The position numbers and the translations under genes were made by a program. Positions 33,661 to 45,019 of a DNA stretch of 64,000 bases are shown here, one piece after another. The notes under the pieces were generated by a model that saw only the letters and a program-made list of their open reading frames with translations, searched no databases and was not told the DNA's origin. Each line of letters starts with the position of its first letter. Within the stretch, counting starts at the first letter, position 1. The stretch is from Panopea generosa (Eukaryota; Mollusca; Bivalvia; Adapedonta; Hiatellidae). The DNA lies in assembly GCA_029582155.1 (NCBI GenBank), contig CM055902.1, positions 17,694,011 to 17,758,010 of the forward strand, given 5' to 3'.

Positions 33661-34444
33661 AAAACATATTGGGTTTATTACTCATTTTGTTGTTTTTTTG
33701 GTTTATTGTCTTATTCACTGATTTTATAATTTAATACAAAATATATAATCACTTAAATTAATGAATATTTGCATTTGTTTTAAAGTGCTATTACAACAAA
33801 ATTTTATTTATTGTTAAAAATATTAAACAAATATTTCATTCTAAAGTGGACCATAGTTGATCATACACACCTATTTTATACTGTGATACGACAAAGTATA
33901 TGATCATTTAAGTACTATCAAAGTAAAATTGCATTTATCGTTTATTTATTTTTTACAAATGTATGATTTAAACTGGACCATGCATATAATTGTTCAATGA
34001 TGGGGATGTCCCAGTTTCGGGGTATTGTTATGTTTAAGGTTTGTGCTTGTATCAATTATTGATAGACATCCCGTCTAATTTCAAAGTTTGTCATATTCCG
34101 TGCAGCACATATTTGTATTATTGTGTAAAGCTTTCACTTACGATTAAATTGATATTGTCTTATCTAATTTGTCACTGTATTTACACAATTAATTACCAGC
34201 AGTTTAATTGTATGCATTTGTTTTATTTTTTTTGCAATAATGATTATCAAAGAGGTACAGAATTGGGTCAAAGGGTATATTCAGAAATTATTTAAAAAAC
34301 ATTTAAAAGGAAACTTTTTTCCAAATAGGTATATTCTTTAAACTGGTTAACTTAATAACAGTATTTAAGTTGATTTACCAATATATCGTTTGTAAAGACA
34401 AAGTTTCCTTATTATTTTAAAATTATAAATGTAATAACCTTTTT
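33661..34444. other. AT-rich intergenic DNA, no gene seen
   Basis: No exon, RNA gene or repeat family was recognised. The open frame at 34041-34295 has no supporting features. Confidence 0.45.
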
Positions 34445-34730
34445 GTTCAAATCTGGAGTTGGTTATGCGTCTGACTATCAATCCAGGGTCGTGAGTTTGA
34501 ATCTCCGCCCGGCAACAGTCATCGTGATGATTGATATACGACATTGTGTCCCATTATCATTCATCTCTCACCACTGATTCAAGTGAGAAAGTTATCAGTT
34601 ACTTGCGGAGATGGGGTGTGCTCAGGTACTGATTAACCTTTCAGAATCACAGGAAACAATGGTTCTGTTAACTGATTGTCTGTTACCCTTCGATGGCATA
34701 AAAATGCTGCTAAATAATCAATCAATCAAA
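34445..34730 (+). mobile_element. SINE1 copy, near full length
   Basis: Head TTATGCGTCTGACTATCAATCCAGGGTCGTGAGTTTGAATCTCCGCCCGGC (B-box included), middle CTCTCACCACTGATTCAAGTGAGAAAGTTATCAGTTACTTGCGGAG, tail GGTTCTGTTAACTGATTGTCTGTTACCCTTCGATGGCATAAAAATGCTGCTAAATAATCAATCAATCAAA. Confidence 0.75.
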
Positions 34731-35129
34731 TCCAAATCTAGATGCCAAAAAAGCATGTTTCTGGTTTAGGCAGTAATGGACATGTTAATTATAGGCATAT
34801 GCTTGGAAGGGGTGTGGTTTTGTTATGAGATGGGTTATTAATGTGTCCCCACAGAAGACTGATTGTATTTTTGTCATAATAAGGAATATAAGGAATTGCC
34901 AGTATAATAGTGACACAATAATATTACTTGCATTTATCTTGAAACAGCAAGTACCTGTACCATTTGACATCAGTGGTTTGTGTTGAAATGGCATGTCTTT
35001 GTTTATCTAATACTTTTGTTAGCCAAGTCTCTTGTCATCAGCCTTTTATTGGTAAATTAGTACAACAACCAGGCGTTGCTAACATATCCACATGTAAATG
35101 AGGCATTTCATTGACGTATGAGAATGAAG
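34731..35129. other. Intergenic DNA, nothing recognised
   Basis: No supportable exon or repeat. Confidence 0.4.
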
Positions 35130-35530
35130 TGAATTCTTGAATTCTTATTTGACCAACGTGTTTGAATATAATAGAACATAGTATATTCTTGAATTCCTAT
35201 TTGACCAATGTTTTTGAATTATAAGAGAAGTAAAAAAATTGTTCAGTGCATGTTTTTTTCCTATTTATTAGTGTCTTTGAAAATAAGATATTTAGATAAA
35301 TTATGAATTCCTATTTAGTCAAGTGGGTTTTTAAATATCTGAAACGAGAAAATAATGAACTCCTATTTGTCCAATGTGTTGAATATAGGGAGAGTTAATG
35401 AATCATGTTCATGAATTCCTTTTTGTCAAATGTTTTTGAATAAAAGAGAACTACCATACTAAGCAAATTCTTGAATTGACATAATTGAATTAAACAAAAC
35501 ATGAATTCCTGTTTGTCCTGTCTAAATAAA
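35130..35530. repeat. Degenerate ~60-bp tandem repeat
   Basis: Variants of TTGAATTCCTATTTGACCAA plus TGTTTTTGAATAAAAGAGAA recur at about 35134, 35193, 35262, 35305, 35362, 35415 and 35503 with variable spacing. Confidence 0.55.
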
Positions 35531-36134
35531 GGGTTATATTTAAATGATAATAAACAATGTTTTGTCAACATCAAAGAACTGCAAATGTGTTTATTGTTAC
35601 CTTTGTGTAATATGATATTTTTTGTATGATGTTTACTATACATTTCAGACCTATTTTTGTACTGATTTACATAAAAAATATATACTTAATAATGTAAAGA
35701 AATTTTCCAAATTGATTCCAAATATTTTTTGATATTATACATTAATTTTTTCTTTTTGTTTGCATTTTCTTCTTCTGCTCTTTTGTATGTAATTTTAATT
35801 TGCCGGTTTCACATTCTGTCATGGAATAGCAGAACTGGTATTTAAACTTGGTCTTTTGATAAAACATATAATATATTTCAGGCTTTAATTAAAATTTTGT
35901 AAATCAACTTAGGTTTAAAGCTTTTGCAGCATTTAACCTCGATATGTATAAGCTTTGTTTTTTAAATGTACAATGCTATTATGTATTACATGTATATACC
36001 TACTATAAATTCAAAGATACTGGGAGAGTTGCACTAAACATCTCAGGTTGAGATTTTTCCTCAACACATACATATTAACTACTCTAATTGAATACTCGAA
36101 ATCCTTCCTTGTTAAATAACCACTCATATTGGAA
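35531..36134. other. AT-rich intergenic DNA, no gene seen
   Basis: Nothing supportable except a later-inverted phrase (CTAAACATCTCAGGTTGAGATTTTTCCTCAA at 36033) whose reverse complement stands at about 36428-36470, so the SINE3 tail between sits inside a short inverted-repeat pair. Confidence 0.4.
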
Positions 36135-36365
36135 CAAGACTCAGTGTAACCGCTTGACGCTCAGCATTTAGACGAAAGATTTCTAGGTCTGGTTGGCCAG
36201 GTGTCAGTATACATGTAATGTGACTGGGTAGGGTATCATACTATGTTTCTGCGGCATGATACTTCAGTGTGACAGCGCTTAGACTACTGTCTCAAGTAGA
36301 CACCGTCACGATATGACTGAAAAATTGTTGAAAGCGACGCTAAACACCATACAGCAACTACTCAG
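36135..36365 (+). mobile_element. SINE3 tail copy
   Basis: CGCTCAGCATTTAGACGAAAGATTTCTAGGTCTGG, GTGACTGGGTAGGG, CTGCGGCATGATACTTCAGTGTGACAG, CTGTCTCAAGTAGACACCGTCACGATAT, TGTTGAAAGCGACGCTAAACACC. The same order is found at 56160-56462. Confidence 0.7.
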
Positions 36366-36543
36366 TGTAACAAAAGGTTGTATGTAAAATGATCATTGTA
36401 AAAGAACTTAAAAGTTGCATCATCTCAGAATCCTGAGTTGAGAAAAATCTCAAGTTGAGATGTTTAGTGAAACAAAGGCTAAGAACTAGGAAATAAAATG
36501 CTTATATAGATGACAGCGTAGCATCTTTATAAATACTAAACCA

Positions 36544-36734
36544 GGCGTCTGTTTCTCCAACATTTTACTTAAATACTTAAAAAATTATCTGAAATTTGAC
36601 TGGTTATTTATCTATTATATTATCAATATCATTGAAACAGTATGCAATTTTACTGGAACCAGTCTAAAATCGTGATCGCCTGGCTGCTTTTCTTAGATTT
36701 AAATATTTAAGTACATTTTGGTGAAACAGGAGCC
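36544..36734. mobile_element. MITE A, uninterrupted copy (191 bp)
   Basis: Imperfect terminal inverted repeats: GGCGTCTGTTTCTCCAACAT..TACTTAAATACTTAA on the left and TTAAATATTTAAGTAC..TTTTGGTGAAACAGGAGCC on the right. No coding capacity. Serves as the empty-site reference for the nested pair at 32185-32610. Confidence 0.65.
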
Positions 36735-37595
36735 ATGTATATCATGTTTGATTTACCCAGATATATCAATAGGTGTTAATAGATTTACTTCCACTTTTAA
36801 TTGATTTCCATTTTCTTTTTCTGTTAGTGACTACCTAATGTAATAGTTTCATTGCAAATTAAGATTGCAAGATAGCATTTCATGAGTGCTTTATTTTCAA
36901 ATTATTTAGAGATTGGATTTACTATCTTAACTCCTGCAGATCTTCAACCGGATGCGCATACATATGCTGATCTATGGTAGATTACTATCCTCCAACCAAA
37001 ATAGATATGTTATTGGTGTAAATTGAGCAAGATATATTAAAAAGCAAGATTGAGCGTGCTTTGGTCAAGTTAAAATTTGTTTCACAGTCGATGTAGAAAA
37101 GATAAGTTTATGCTAGTGAAAGATGACTGGTACTAGATTCTTCTTCTCGTGTTCTATAGTTTGGCCACATTAAACCCTTTATTCGTGTCATACAAAGCAC
37201 TACATGGATATCTTGAATCTGATACCCATTTTATTTGTTGATTTGTGTACTGTTAAACTGATATTGATATAAACAACTCAAAATATCCACATGTTTTTTT
37301 GACTTATTGAATGTACAAGCAGTGACTTATAACATCACTGGTACAAGTAATCAATGGAAACAACAGTTTGGTCTTTCAATGTTTATACATCCATTATTAA
37401 TTCTCAAAATCGTTGTCCAGATCTCAACTATTTATCTTTTGTTTGTTTTACACTGTGTATTTACATTTTTGTGCTTATGTATCTGCAGTATTGTTACTGG
37501 TGTATATTGTGTAATTTGTAATAAAATTTAAACTGAAATTATTTGTCTTTATTTATATCTTATTCCAAACAAACTCATTTCTATGTTTAGATGTA
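36735..37595. other. AT-rich intergenic DNA, no gene seen
   Basis: The frame 37307-37531 is hydrophobic by AT-rich composition and lacks other support. Confidence 0.4.
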
Positions 37596-37773
37596 CAGTC
37601 AAACCTGTCTTCAGCAGCCAATCAAGGGAATGAGCAAAAGTGGCCTTTTAAGGCAGATTGTTGCTTAATATGGGTTAATTTACTCTGAAAGCATAGACAT
37701 AGTAAATAGAAAATATGGTTGTTTAAGACAGGTGGTTGCTTAATAGAGGTGACCGCTTATGCAGGTTTGACTG
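37596..37773. mobile_element. pogo/Tigger-like MITE, copy 1 (178 bp)
   Basis: Termini CAGTCAAACCTGTCTTCAGCAG and CTTATGCAGGTTTGACTG are inverted repeats, and the element is bounded by TA on each side. Termini starting CAGT with a TA target fit the pogo/Tc1-mariner group. Two further copies of the same length start at 56553 and 58731. Confidence 0.75.
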
Positions 37774-37906
37774 TATTGAGTATGTAACAGTTACTCTCAA
37801 AAACTCTTAATTACACTATTTTTGAGCTCTGATGAAAGTGTTCATATGGTGCTATATCAGATTTCGTTTGTTGCAACCTGCAATATACATATTTTAATAG
37901 ATTCAG

Positions 37907-38060
37907 TGAGCCGAGCCCGATTAGCTCAGTCGTTAGCGCGTCTGACTATCAATCAAGGGTTCGTGAGTTCGAATCTCCGCTCGGCCACAATCTCCGTGAT
38001 GGTTAATATACGACACTGCGTCTCATTATCATTTTTCTCTCACCGCTGATTCAAGTGAGA
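37907..38060 (+). mobile_element. SINE1 head with well-kept tRNA-like region
   Basis: GCCCGATTAGCTCAGTCGTTAGCGCG (A-box) and GTTCGTGAGTTCGAATCTCCG (B-box) give a tRNA-like 5' part, followed by the SINE1 body to CAAGTGAGAAAGTAA, where it changes abruptly to SINE4 sequence. The lack of a sound anticodon arm and 3' processing context argues against a working tRNA gene. Confidence 0.75.
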
Positions 38061-38061
38061 A

Positions 38062-38220
38062 AGTAACCCGAGCACCAGAGACAGGACCGGAGGGCCGTGG
38101 GTTCGCATATGCCTAGTATTGGTTCTATTCAGGATGACCTCTAGCGTGATTTATCTATGTTGCAAGAACTTAAGTTAAAAAATGTAATTTAATATCATGA
38201 GTAACGTTACTCAATAAAAA
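38062..38220 (+). mobile_element. SINE4-type sequence fused to SINE1
   Basis: GGAGGGCCGTGGGTTCGCATATGCC, CTAGTATTGGTTCTATTCAGGATGACCTCTAGCGTGATTTATCTATGTTGCAAGAACTT. It follows SINE1 without a gap. Confidence 0.55.
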
Positions 38221-38307
38221 CAAGCAACAAACATAATTAGAGAACACCAGGGAAGATTAGACACTGTTCCAACTGCTTCCTCTTTGAATAAAGACATTAA
38301 TTTATTA

Positions 38308-38700
38308 TTATCCCCCGCATTTCGAAGACTATTTGAGTATACTGAAATGCCGTTCGTCCGTCTGCCACGTTTTCAACCAACCTTGCTGACTTGACTACTC
38401 CGACAGTGTTATCTCGATTGACATGAAACTTGCCATACACCATGTTTATGGTCTGAACAGGTATTATACTATGCCGTTATGCCGTTCTTGGTCCCTCCGT
38501 TAACATTTACTTTGATACCTACATCTCTGAGTTGTTTCAAAATGTTCACAATATGTAAATGTACATGTGGCGTTATAACTTACACCTATATTTCCCCCCA
38601 GAGTTATTGCCCTTTCTATTACAGATTTAATCCGGTGATATCTTAATATTTGGAGAAAAAAAAACATATACAGGTATTCTGGTGCAGAGAGGGGAGGGGG
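38308..38700. mobile_element. Dispersed element with CCCCCGCATTTCG head
   Basis: TATCCCCCGCATTTCGAAGAC, then CGTTCGTCCGTCTGCCACG, GACATGAAACTTGCCATACACC and CAGAGTTATTGCCCTTTCTATTACAG. Same overall phrasing as the elements at 22668 and 31726, without clear tandem units. Confidence 0.45.
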
Positions 38701-38754
38701 TGTCTTTCATTCAGTTTATTACGTTTTATATATTAAATTTTCTAAAATATATTA

Positions 38755-39030
38755 ACTCAGTCGGTTACGCGTCTGACTATCAATCCAGGGGTCGTGAGTT
38801 CGAATCCCCCGCCCGGCAACAGTCTCCGTGATGATTGATATACGACATTGCGTCTCATTATCATTCGTCTCTCACCACTGATTCAAGTGGAAAAATTATC
38901 AGTTACTTGCGGAGATTGGGTGTGCTCGAGTACTGGTTAAGCCCAGGAAACAGTGGTTAGGTTAACTGATCGTCTGTTAGCCGTCGATGGCATAAAAATG
39001 ACGCTAAATATTCAATCAATCAATCAATCA
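38755..39030 (+). mobile_element. SINE1, full-length reference copy
   Basis: CTCAGTCGGTTACGCGTCTGACTATC, GTTCGAATCCCCCGCCCGGC, then GTCTCCGTGATGATTGATATACGAC, TTACTTGCGGAGATTGGGTGTGCTCGAGTACTGGTTAA, CAGTGGTTAGGTTAACTGATCGTCTGTTAGCCGTCGATGGCATAAAAATGACGCTAAATATT, ending (CAAT)n. Confidence 0.85.
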
Positions 39031-39130
39031 ATATAAAATATATCCCCTAGGTTTAAATATATTCTAATACTGATTTGCCTCATTATGCTTTTATGATGAC
39101 AGCCTTGCTACTAGTAAATCATATATAGTC

Positions 39131-42100
39131 AGGCCCGGTTGACTCGGTCTGTGGCGCGTCTAGCTATCAATCCAGTGATCAAGTGTTTGAATGCCCGTTC
39201 GGCCATACATAGTATCCATGACGATCAATACACGACATTGCGTCTCCTTGACATTCGTCTCTGGCCGCTGAAGTGGGAAAGTAATCAGGTCCTTGTGGGG
39301 ACGGATGTGCTCGAGTACTGGTTAACATCTCAGGATCCCGGGAAATAGTTTCCCTGTGGAGAGGGATGAGATCGAGTAATGGTTAACATATCAGGATCCC
39401 AGGAAATAGTTTCCCTGTCGAGAGGGATGTGCTCGAGTACTGGTTAACATTCCAGGATCCCGGGAAATAGTTTCCCTGTGGAGAGGGATGTGCTCGAGTA
39501 CTGGTTAACATTCCAGGATCCCGGGAAATAGTTTCCCTGTGGAGAGGGATGTGCTCGAGTACTGGTTAACATTCCAGGATCCCGGGAAATAGTTTCCCTG
39601 TGGAGACGGATGTGCTCGAGTACTGGTTAACATTCCAGGATCCCGGGAAATAGTTTCCCTATGGGAATGGATGTGCTAGAAAACTGGTAAACATCCCAGG
39701 ATCCCGGGGAATCGTTTCCCTGTGGAGATGGATGTGCTCGAGTAATGGTTAACATTCCAGGATCCCGGGAAATAGTTTCCCTGTGGAGACGGATGTGCTC
39801 GAGTAATGGTTAACATTCCAGGATCCCGGGAAATAGTTTCCCTGTGGAGAGGGATGTGCTCGAGTACTGGTTAACATTCCAGGATCCCGGGAAATAGTTT
39901 CCCTGTGGAGAGGGATGTGCTCGAGTACTGGTTAACATTCCAGGATCCCGGGAAATAGTTTCCCTGTGGAGACGGATGTGCTCGAGTACTGGTTAACATT
40001 CCAGGATCCCGGGAAATAGTTTCCCTATGGGAATGGATGTGCTAGAGTACTGGTAAACATCCCAGGCTCCCGGGGAATTGTTTCCCTGTGGAGATGGATG
40101 TGCTCGAGTAATGGTTAACATTCCAGGATCCCGGGAAATAGTTTCCCTGTGGAGACGGATGTGCTCGAGTAATGGTTAACATTCCAGGATCCCGGGATAT
40201 AGTTTCCCTGTGGAGATGGATGTGCTCGAGTAATGGTTAACATTCCAGGATCCCGGGATATAGTTTCCCTGTGGAGACGGATGTGCTCGAGTAATGGTTA
40301 ACATTCCAGGATCCCGGGATATAGTTTCCCTGTGGAGATGGATGTGCTCGAGTAATGGTTAACATTCCAGGATCCCGGGATATAGTTTCCCTGTGGAGAC
40401 GGATGTGCTCGAGTAATGGTTAACATTCCAGGATCCCGGGATATAGTTTCCCTGTGGGGATGGATGTGCTCGAGTACTGGTTGACATTCCAGGATCCCGG
40501 GAAATAGTTTCCCTGTGGAGACGGATGTGCTCGAGTGATGGTTAACATTCCAGGATCCCGGGAAATAGTTTCCCTGTGGAGATGGATGTGCTCGAGTACT
40601 GGTTAACATTCCAGGATGGATGTGCTGAGTACTGGTTAACATTCCAGGATCCCGGGAAATAGTTTCCCTGTGGAGATGGATGTGCTCGAGTACTGGTTAA
40701 CATTCCAGGATCCCGGGAAATAGTTTCCCTGTGGAGATGGATGTGCTCGAGTACTGGTTAACATTCCAGGACCCCGGGAAATAGTTTCCCTGTGGAGATG
40801 GATGTGCTCAAGTACTGGTTAACATTCCAGGATCTCAGGAAATAGTTTCCCTGTTGAGATGGATGTGCTCTAGTACTGGTTAACATTCCGGGATCTCAGG
40901 AAATAGTTTCCCTGTTGAGATGGATGTGCTCGAGTACTGGTTAACATTCCAGAATCTCAGGAAATAGTTTCCCTGTGGAGATGGATGTGCTCGAGTATTT
41001 GTTAACATCTCAGGATCCCGGGAAATAGTTTCCCTGTGGAGATGGATGTGCTCGAGTACTGGTTAACATTCCAGGATCTCAGGAAGTAGTTTCCCTGTGG
41101 AGATTGATGTGCTCGAGTACTGGTTAGCATTCCAGAATCTCAGGAAATAGTTTCCCTGTGGAGATGGATGTGCTCGAGTACTGGTTAACATTCCAGGATC
41201 TCAGGAAATAGTTTCCCTGTGGAGATGGATGTGCTCGAGTATTTGTTAACATCTCAGGATCCCGGGAAATAGTTTCCCTGTCGAGATGGATGTGCTCGAG
41301 TACTGGTTAACATTCCAGGATCTCAGGAAATAGTTTCCCTGTGGAGATGGATGTGCTCGAGTAATGGTTAACATTCCAGGATCTCAGGAAATAATTTCCC
41401 TGTGGAGATGGATGTGCTCGAGTAATGGTTAACATCTCAGGATCCCGGGAAATAGTTTCCCTGTGGAGATGGATGTGCTCGAGTACTGGTTAACATTCCA
41501 GGATCTCAGGAAATAGTTTCCCTGTGGAGATGGATGTGCTCGAGTAATGGTTAACATTCCAGGATCCCGGGAAATAGTTTCCCTGTGGAGAGGGATGTGC
41601 TCGAGTAATGGTTAACATTCCAGGATCCCGGGAAATAGTTTCCCTGTGGAGATGGATGTGCTCGAGTACTGGTTAACATTCCAGGATCTCAGGAAATAGT
41701 TTTCCTGTGGAGATGGATGTGCTCAAGTACTGGTTAACATTCCAGGATCTCAGGAAATAGTTTCCCTGTGGAGATGGATGTGCTCAAGTATTTGTTAACA
41801 TTTCAGGATCCCGGGAAATAGTTTCCCTGTGGAGATGGATGTGCTCGATTACTGGTTAACATCCCAGGATCCCGGGAAATAGTTTCCCTGTGGAGAGGGA
41901 TGTGCTCGAGTAATGGTTAACATCCCAGGATCCCGGGAAATAGTTTCCCTGTGGGGACGGATGTGCTCGAATACTGGTTAACATTCCAGGATCCCGGGAA
42001 TTAGTTTCCCTGTGGAGATGGATGTGCTCGAGTACTGGTTAACATTCCAGGATCCTGGGAAATAGTTTCCCCGTGGGGATGGATGTGCTCGAGTACTGGT

Positions 42101-43490
42101 TAACATTCCAGGATCCCAGGAAATAGTTTCCCTGTGGAGATGGATGTGCTCGAGTACTGGTTAACATTCCAGGATCCCAGGAAATAGTTTCCCTGTGGAG
42201 ATGGATGTGCTCGAGTACTGGTTAACATTCCGGGATCCTGGGAAATAGTTTCCCCGTGGGGATGGATGTGCTCGAGTACTGGTTAACATTCCGGGATCCT
42301 GGGAAATAGTTTCCCCGTGGGGATGGATGTGCTCGAGTACTGGTTAACATTCCAGGATCCTGGGAAATAGTTTCCCTGTGGAGATGGATGTGCTCGAGTA
42401 CTGGTTAACATTCCGGGATCCTGGGAAATAGTTTCCCCGTGGGGATGGATGTGCTCGAGTAATGGTTAACATTCCAGGATCCTGGGAAATAGTTTCCCTG
42501 TGGAGATGGATGTGCTCGAGTACTGGTTAACATTCCAGGATCCTGGGAAATAGTTTCCCCGTGGGGATGGATGTGCTCGAGTACTGGTTAACATTCCAGG
42601 ATCCCAGGAAATAGTTTCCCTGTGGAGATGGATGTGCTCGAGTACTGGTTAACATTCCGGGATCCTGGGAAATAGTTTCCCCGTGGGGATGGATGTGCTC
42701 GAGTACTGGTTAACATTCCGGGATCCTGGGAAATAGTTTCCCCGTGGGGATGGATGTGCTCGAGTACTGGTTAACATTCCAGGATCCCAGGAAATAGTTT
42801 CCCTGTGGGGATGGATGTGCTCGAGTACTGGTTAACATTCCAGGATCCTGGGAAATAGTTTCCCCGTGGGGATGGATGTGCTCGAGTAATGGTTAACATT
42901 CCAGGATCCCAGGAAATAGTTTCCCTGTGGAGAGGGATGTGCTCGAGTAATGGTTAACATCTCAGGATCCCAGGAAATAGTTTCCCTGTGGAGATGGATG
43001 TGCTCGAGTAATGGTTAACATTCCAGGATCCCAGGAAATAGTTTCCCCGTGGAGATGGATGTGCTCGAGTAATGGTTAACATTCCAGGATCCTGGGAAAT
43101 AGTTTCCCCGTGGGGATGGATGTGCTCGAGTACTGGTTAACATTCCGGGATCCTGGGAAATAGTTTCCCTGTGGAGACGGATGTGCTCGAGTACTGGTTA
43201 ACATTCCAGGATCCCGGGAAATAGTTTCCCTGTGGAGATGGATGTGCTCGAGTAATGGTTAACATTCCAGGATCCTGGGAAATAGTTACCCCGTGGGGAT
43301 GGATGTGCTCGAGTACTGGTTAACATTCCAGGATCCCAGGAAATAGTTTCACGTTTCAAGTTTTATTAGCAAATCGATAACAAAATGCATTTGACCATTT
43401 ACAAAATATTATTACGTAATTATAATAGTGGTTAAACTGATCGTCTGTTAGCGCTCGAAAGCATACAATTTAAACAAACAATTCATGTAT
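39131..43490 (+). repeat. SINE1 carrying a ~4-kb, 61-bp satellite
   Basis: A SINE1 head occupies 39131-39290 (GGCCCGGTTGACTCGGTCTG.., GTTTGAATGCCCGTTCGGCC). From about 39293 to 43350 a 61-bp unit repeats about 66 times: GTGGAGATGGATGTGCTCGA plus GTACTGGTTAACATTCCAGG plus ATCCCGGGAAATAGTTTCCCT. The normal SINE1 end resumes at 43429-43490 (GTGGTTAAACTGATCGTCTGTTAGCGCTCGAAAGCAT), after a 78-bp AT-rich insert. Every unit has the dyad GGGAAATAGTTTCCC. Variant blocks (CCCGGG, TCTCAGG, CCTGGG types) form local higher-order runs. Open frames on either strand are artefacts. Confidence 0.9.
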
Positions 43491-44986
43491 ACATATAACC
43501 GTAATTCACAAACAAATCCCGGTTAGTAGTCTATCAAGTTAGATTATTTTGCTGACTTTGTAGACATAGTATACTATATTGTCTTGTCATGGCAGTATGA
43601 ATGGACGAGGGTATTAATTACTCCATTCTTCCTAACAAGTTATCATTCTCTTGATATGCTAATTTTTTAGATGAATGGACGAGTAGCGGATCACCGAGCC
43701 ATTATTACACATACGGCGAGATTTATTTTACCAGATCTTTTTCCCATAGCGGTAAACGAACCTTTATCTCAAAGTCAATTCAAAAGGCAAAATATCGATA
43801 AGTTGTAAGAGTATTGTCCTCGAAGGTTTTATCGTTATCCGACTTTGTAATTAGTAATTTAAAGGTGTCCTGACTATTCCACGTTTGCATAAAAATACAT
43901 ATTGGGTTTATTTTATTTATTTAGATAAAGATATGCTATAGAAAAGATACGACTGTGCTGAAGATTTTGAAATGATTATATTGTAAAATATCCATTTGAA
44001 TTTTAAATTTAAGTTTCAAGTTAATTGAAGAAAATGGACAGACATTTATGGTATGTTATCGGTCTATTGGCATAAAGATAAAAACACAACAATATTTTAA
44101 TGATATTTTATTATTTTAACACTGATGGTGCTTCCATGATATATTTATGTTTAGTTAAAATATATGGCCTCTGTTTTTGAATACATAACTATTTTGTGTT
44201 TGTTTGTCATTGTGGCATCTTCTACCGCCGGAGATGGAACCAATGAGTGATATGTAAAGACTAGCTAGCTAACACTTCGATGAAGATGGTAATATTGTTT
44301 TATTTTATATATATTTTTTGAACTTTTATTATTTTTTAAAAATGAACTTGTTGAAACTGTCTATGTTTGATTTTTTTAGAATTTTCATTGTTTACTTTTT
44401 ATGGTAATATAGTAAACTGTAAGTTATATCTGTTCTGTGTTTCTATAACGTATCATTTTTTTAAATACTACAACGGTGTTCATACACCGCTACATAGCAC
44501 TTTCTGGTTCTACATTATGTTTAAGTTCATCTATTTGTTGGATTGTATTTGCGTCTGTATCTTTTATACAGTTTTTTATTTTTAAGACATGTATATATTT
44601 TTATAAATTTGTACATCCGACTCAAAATAAAGTTTCTTGTATCTTGTATTGTATCGAGTCCGCTTCCTGGCACGGTAGACCGAGTACATAGTATTCTGTT
44701 GAGAGGTTCTCATGAACATAGCGTATTAGCAACAGTTTTAATAATCTTAATTGACATAGCAAGAGGAATGTTTTTACACCAGATTTGGTAGATATAAAAA
44801 AACATAAAAACAGCTGATTTACGATCGTATTAGTTGATTTAAATGGCACATCGGAGATTTAAACCCGAGGGCCCGTGTGACGGTGTTATATACCGGGCAC
44901 GCTAAATAACCAGAACACTGTACGATGGGTTTCTATCTGTATCCTTCACTATCCCCCACAGACCTTAAAACACTAACACTCATCGT
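43491..44986. other. AT-rich DNA, no gene supported
   Basis: A 45-codon + frame at 43672-43809 follows an acceptor-like CTAATTTTTTAG and could be an exon, but nothing in it is recognisable. ATGAATGGACGAG is repeated at 43598 and 43672. An AATAAA at 44626-44631 is followed by TTTCTTGTATCTTGTATTGT, a possible but orphan polyadenylation site. Confidence 0.35.

Positions 44987-45018
<32 letters not shown>
44987..45018. repeat. 32-base G homopolymer
   Basis: An unbroken run of G after CATCGT. It could form G-quadruplexes or be a sequencing/assembly length artefact. Confidence 0.95.

Positions 45019-45019
<1 letters not shown>

Noticed and set aside
37907..37985. Functional tRNA gene
   Set aside because: A- and B-boxes are good, but the anticodon arm is poor and the sequence continues as SINE1 body; other copies show the same head.
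40298..40642. 114-codon minus-strand frame
   Set aside because: Lies wholly in the 61-bp satellite.
43672..43809. 45-codon exon after an acceptor-like site
   Set aside because: No recognisable motif and no partner exon; kept only as a note in the region entry.
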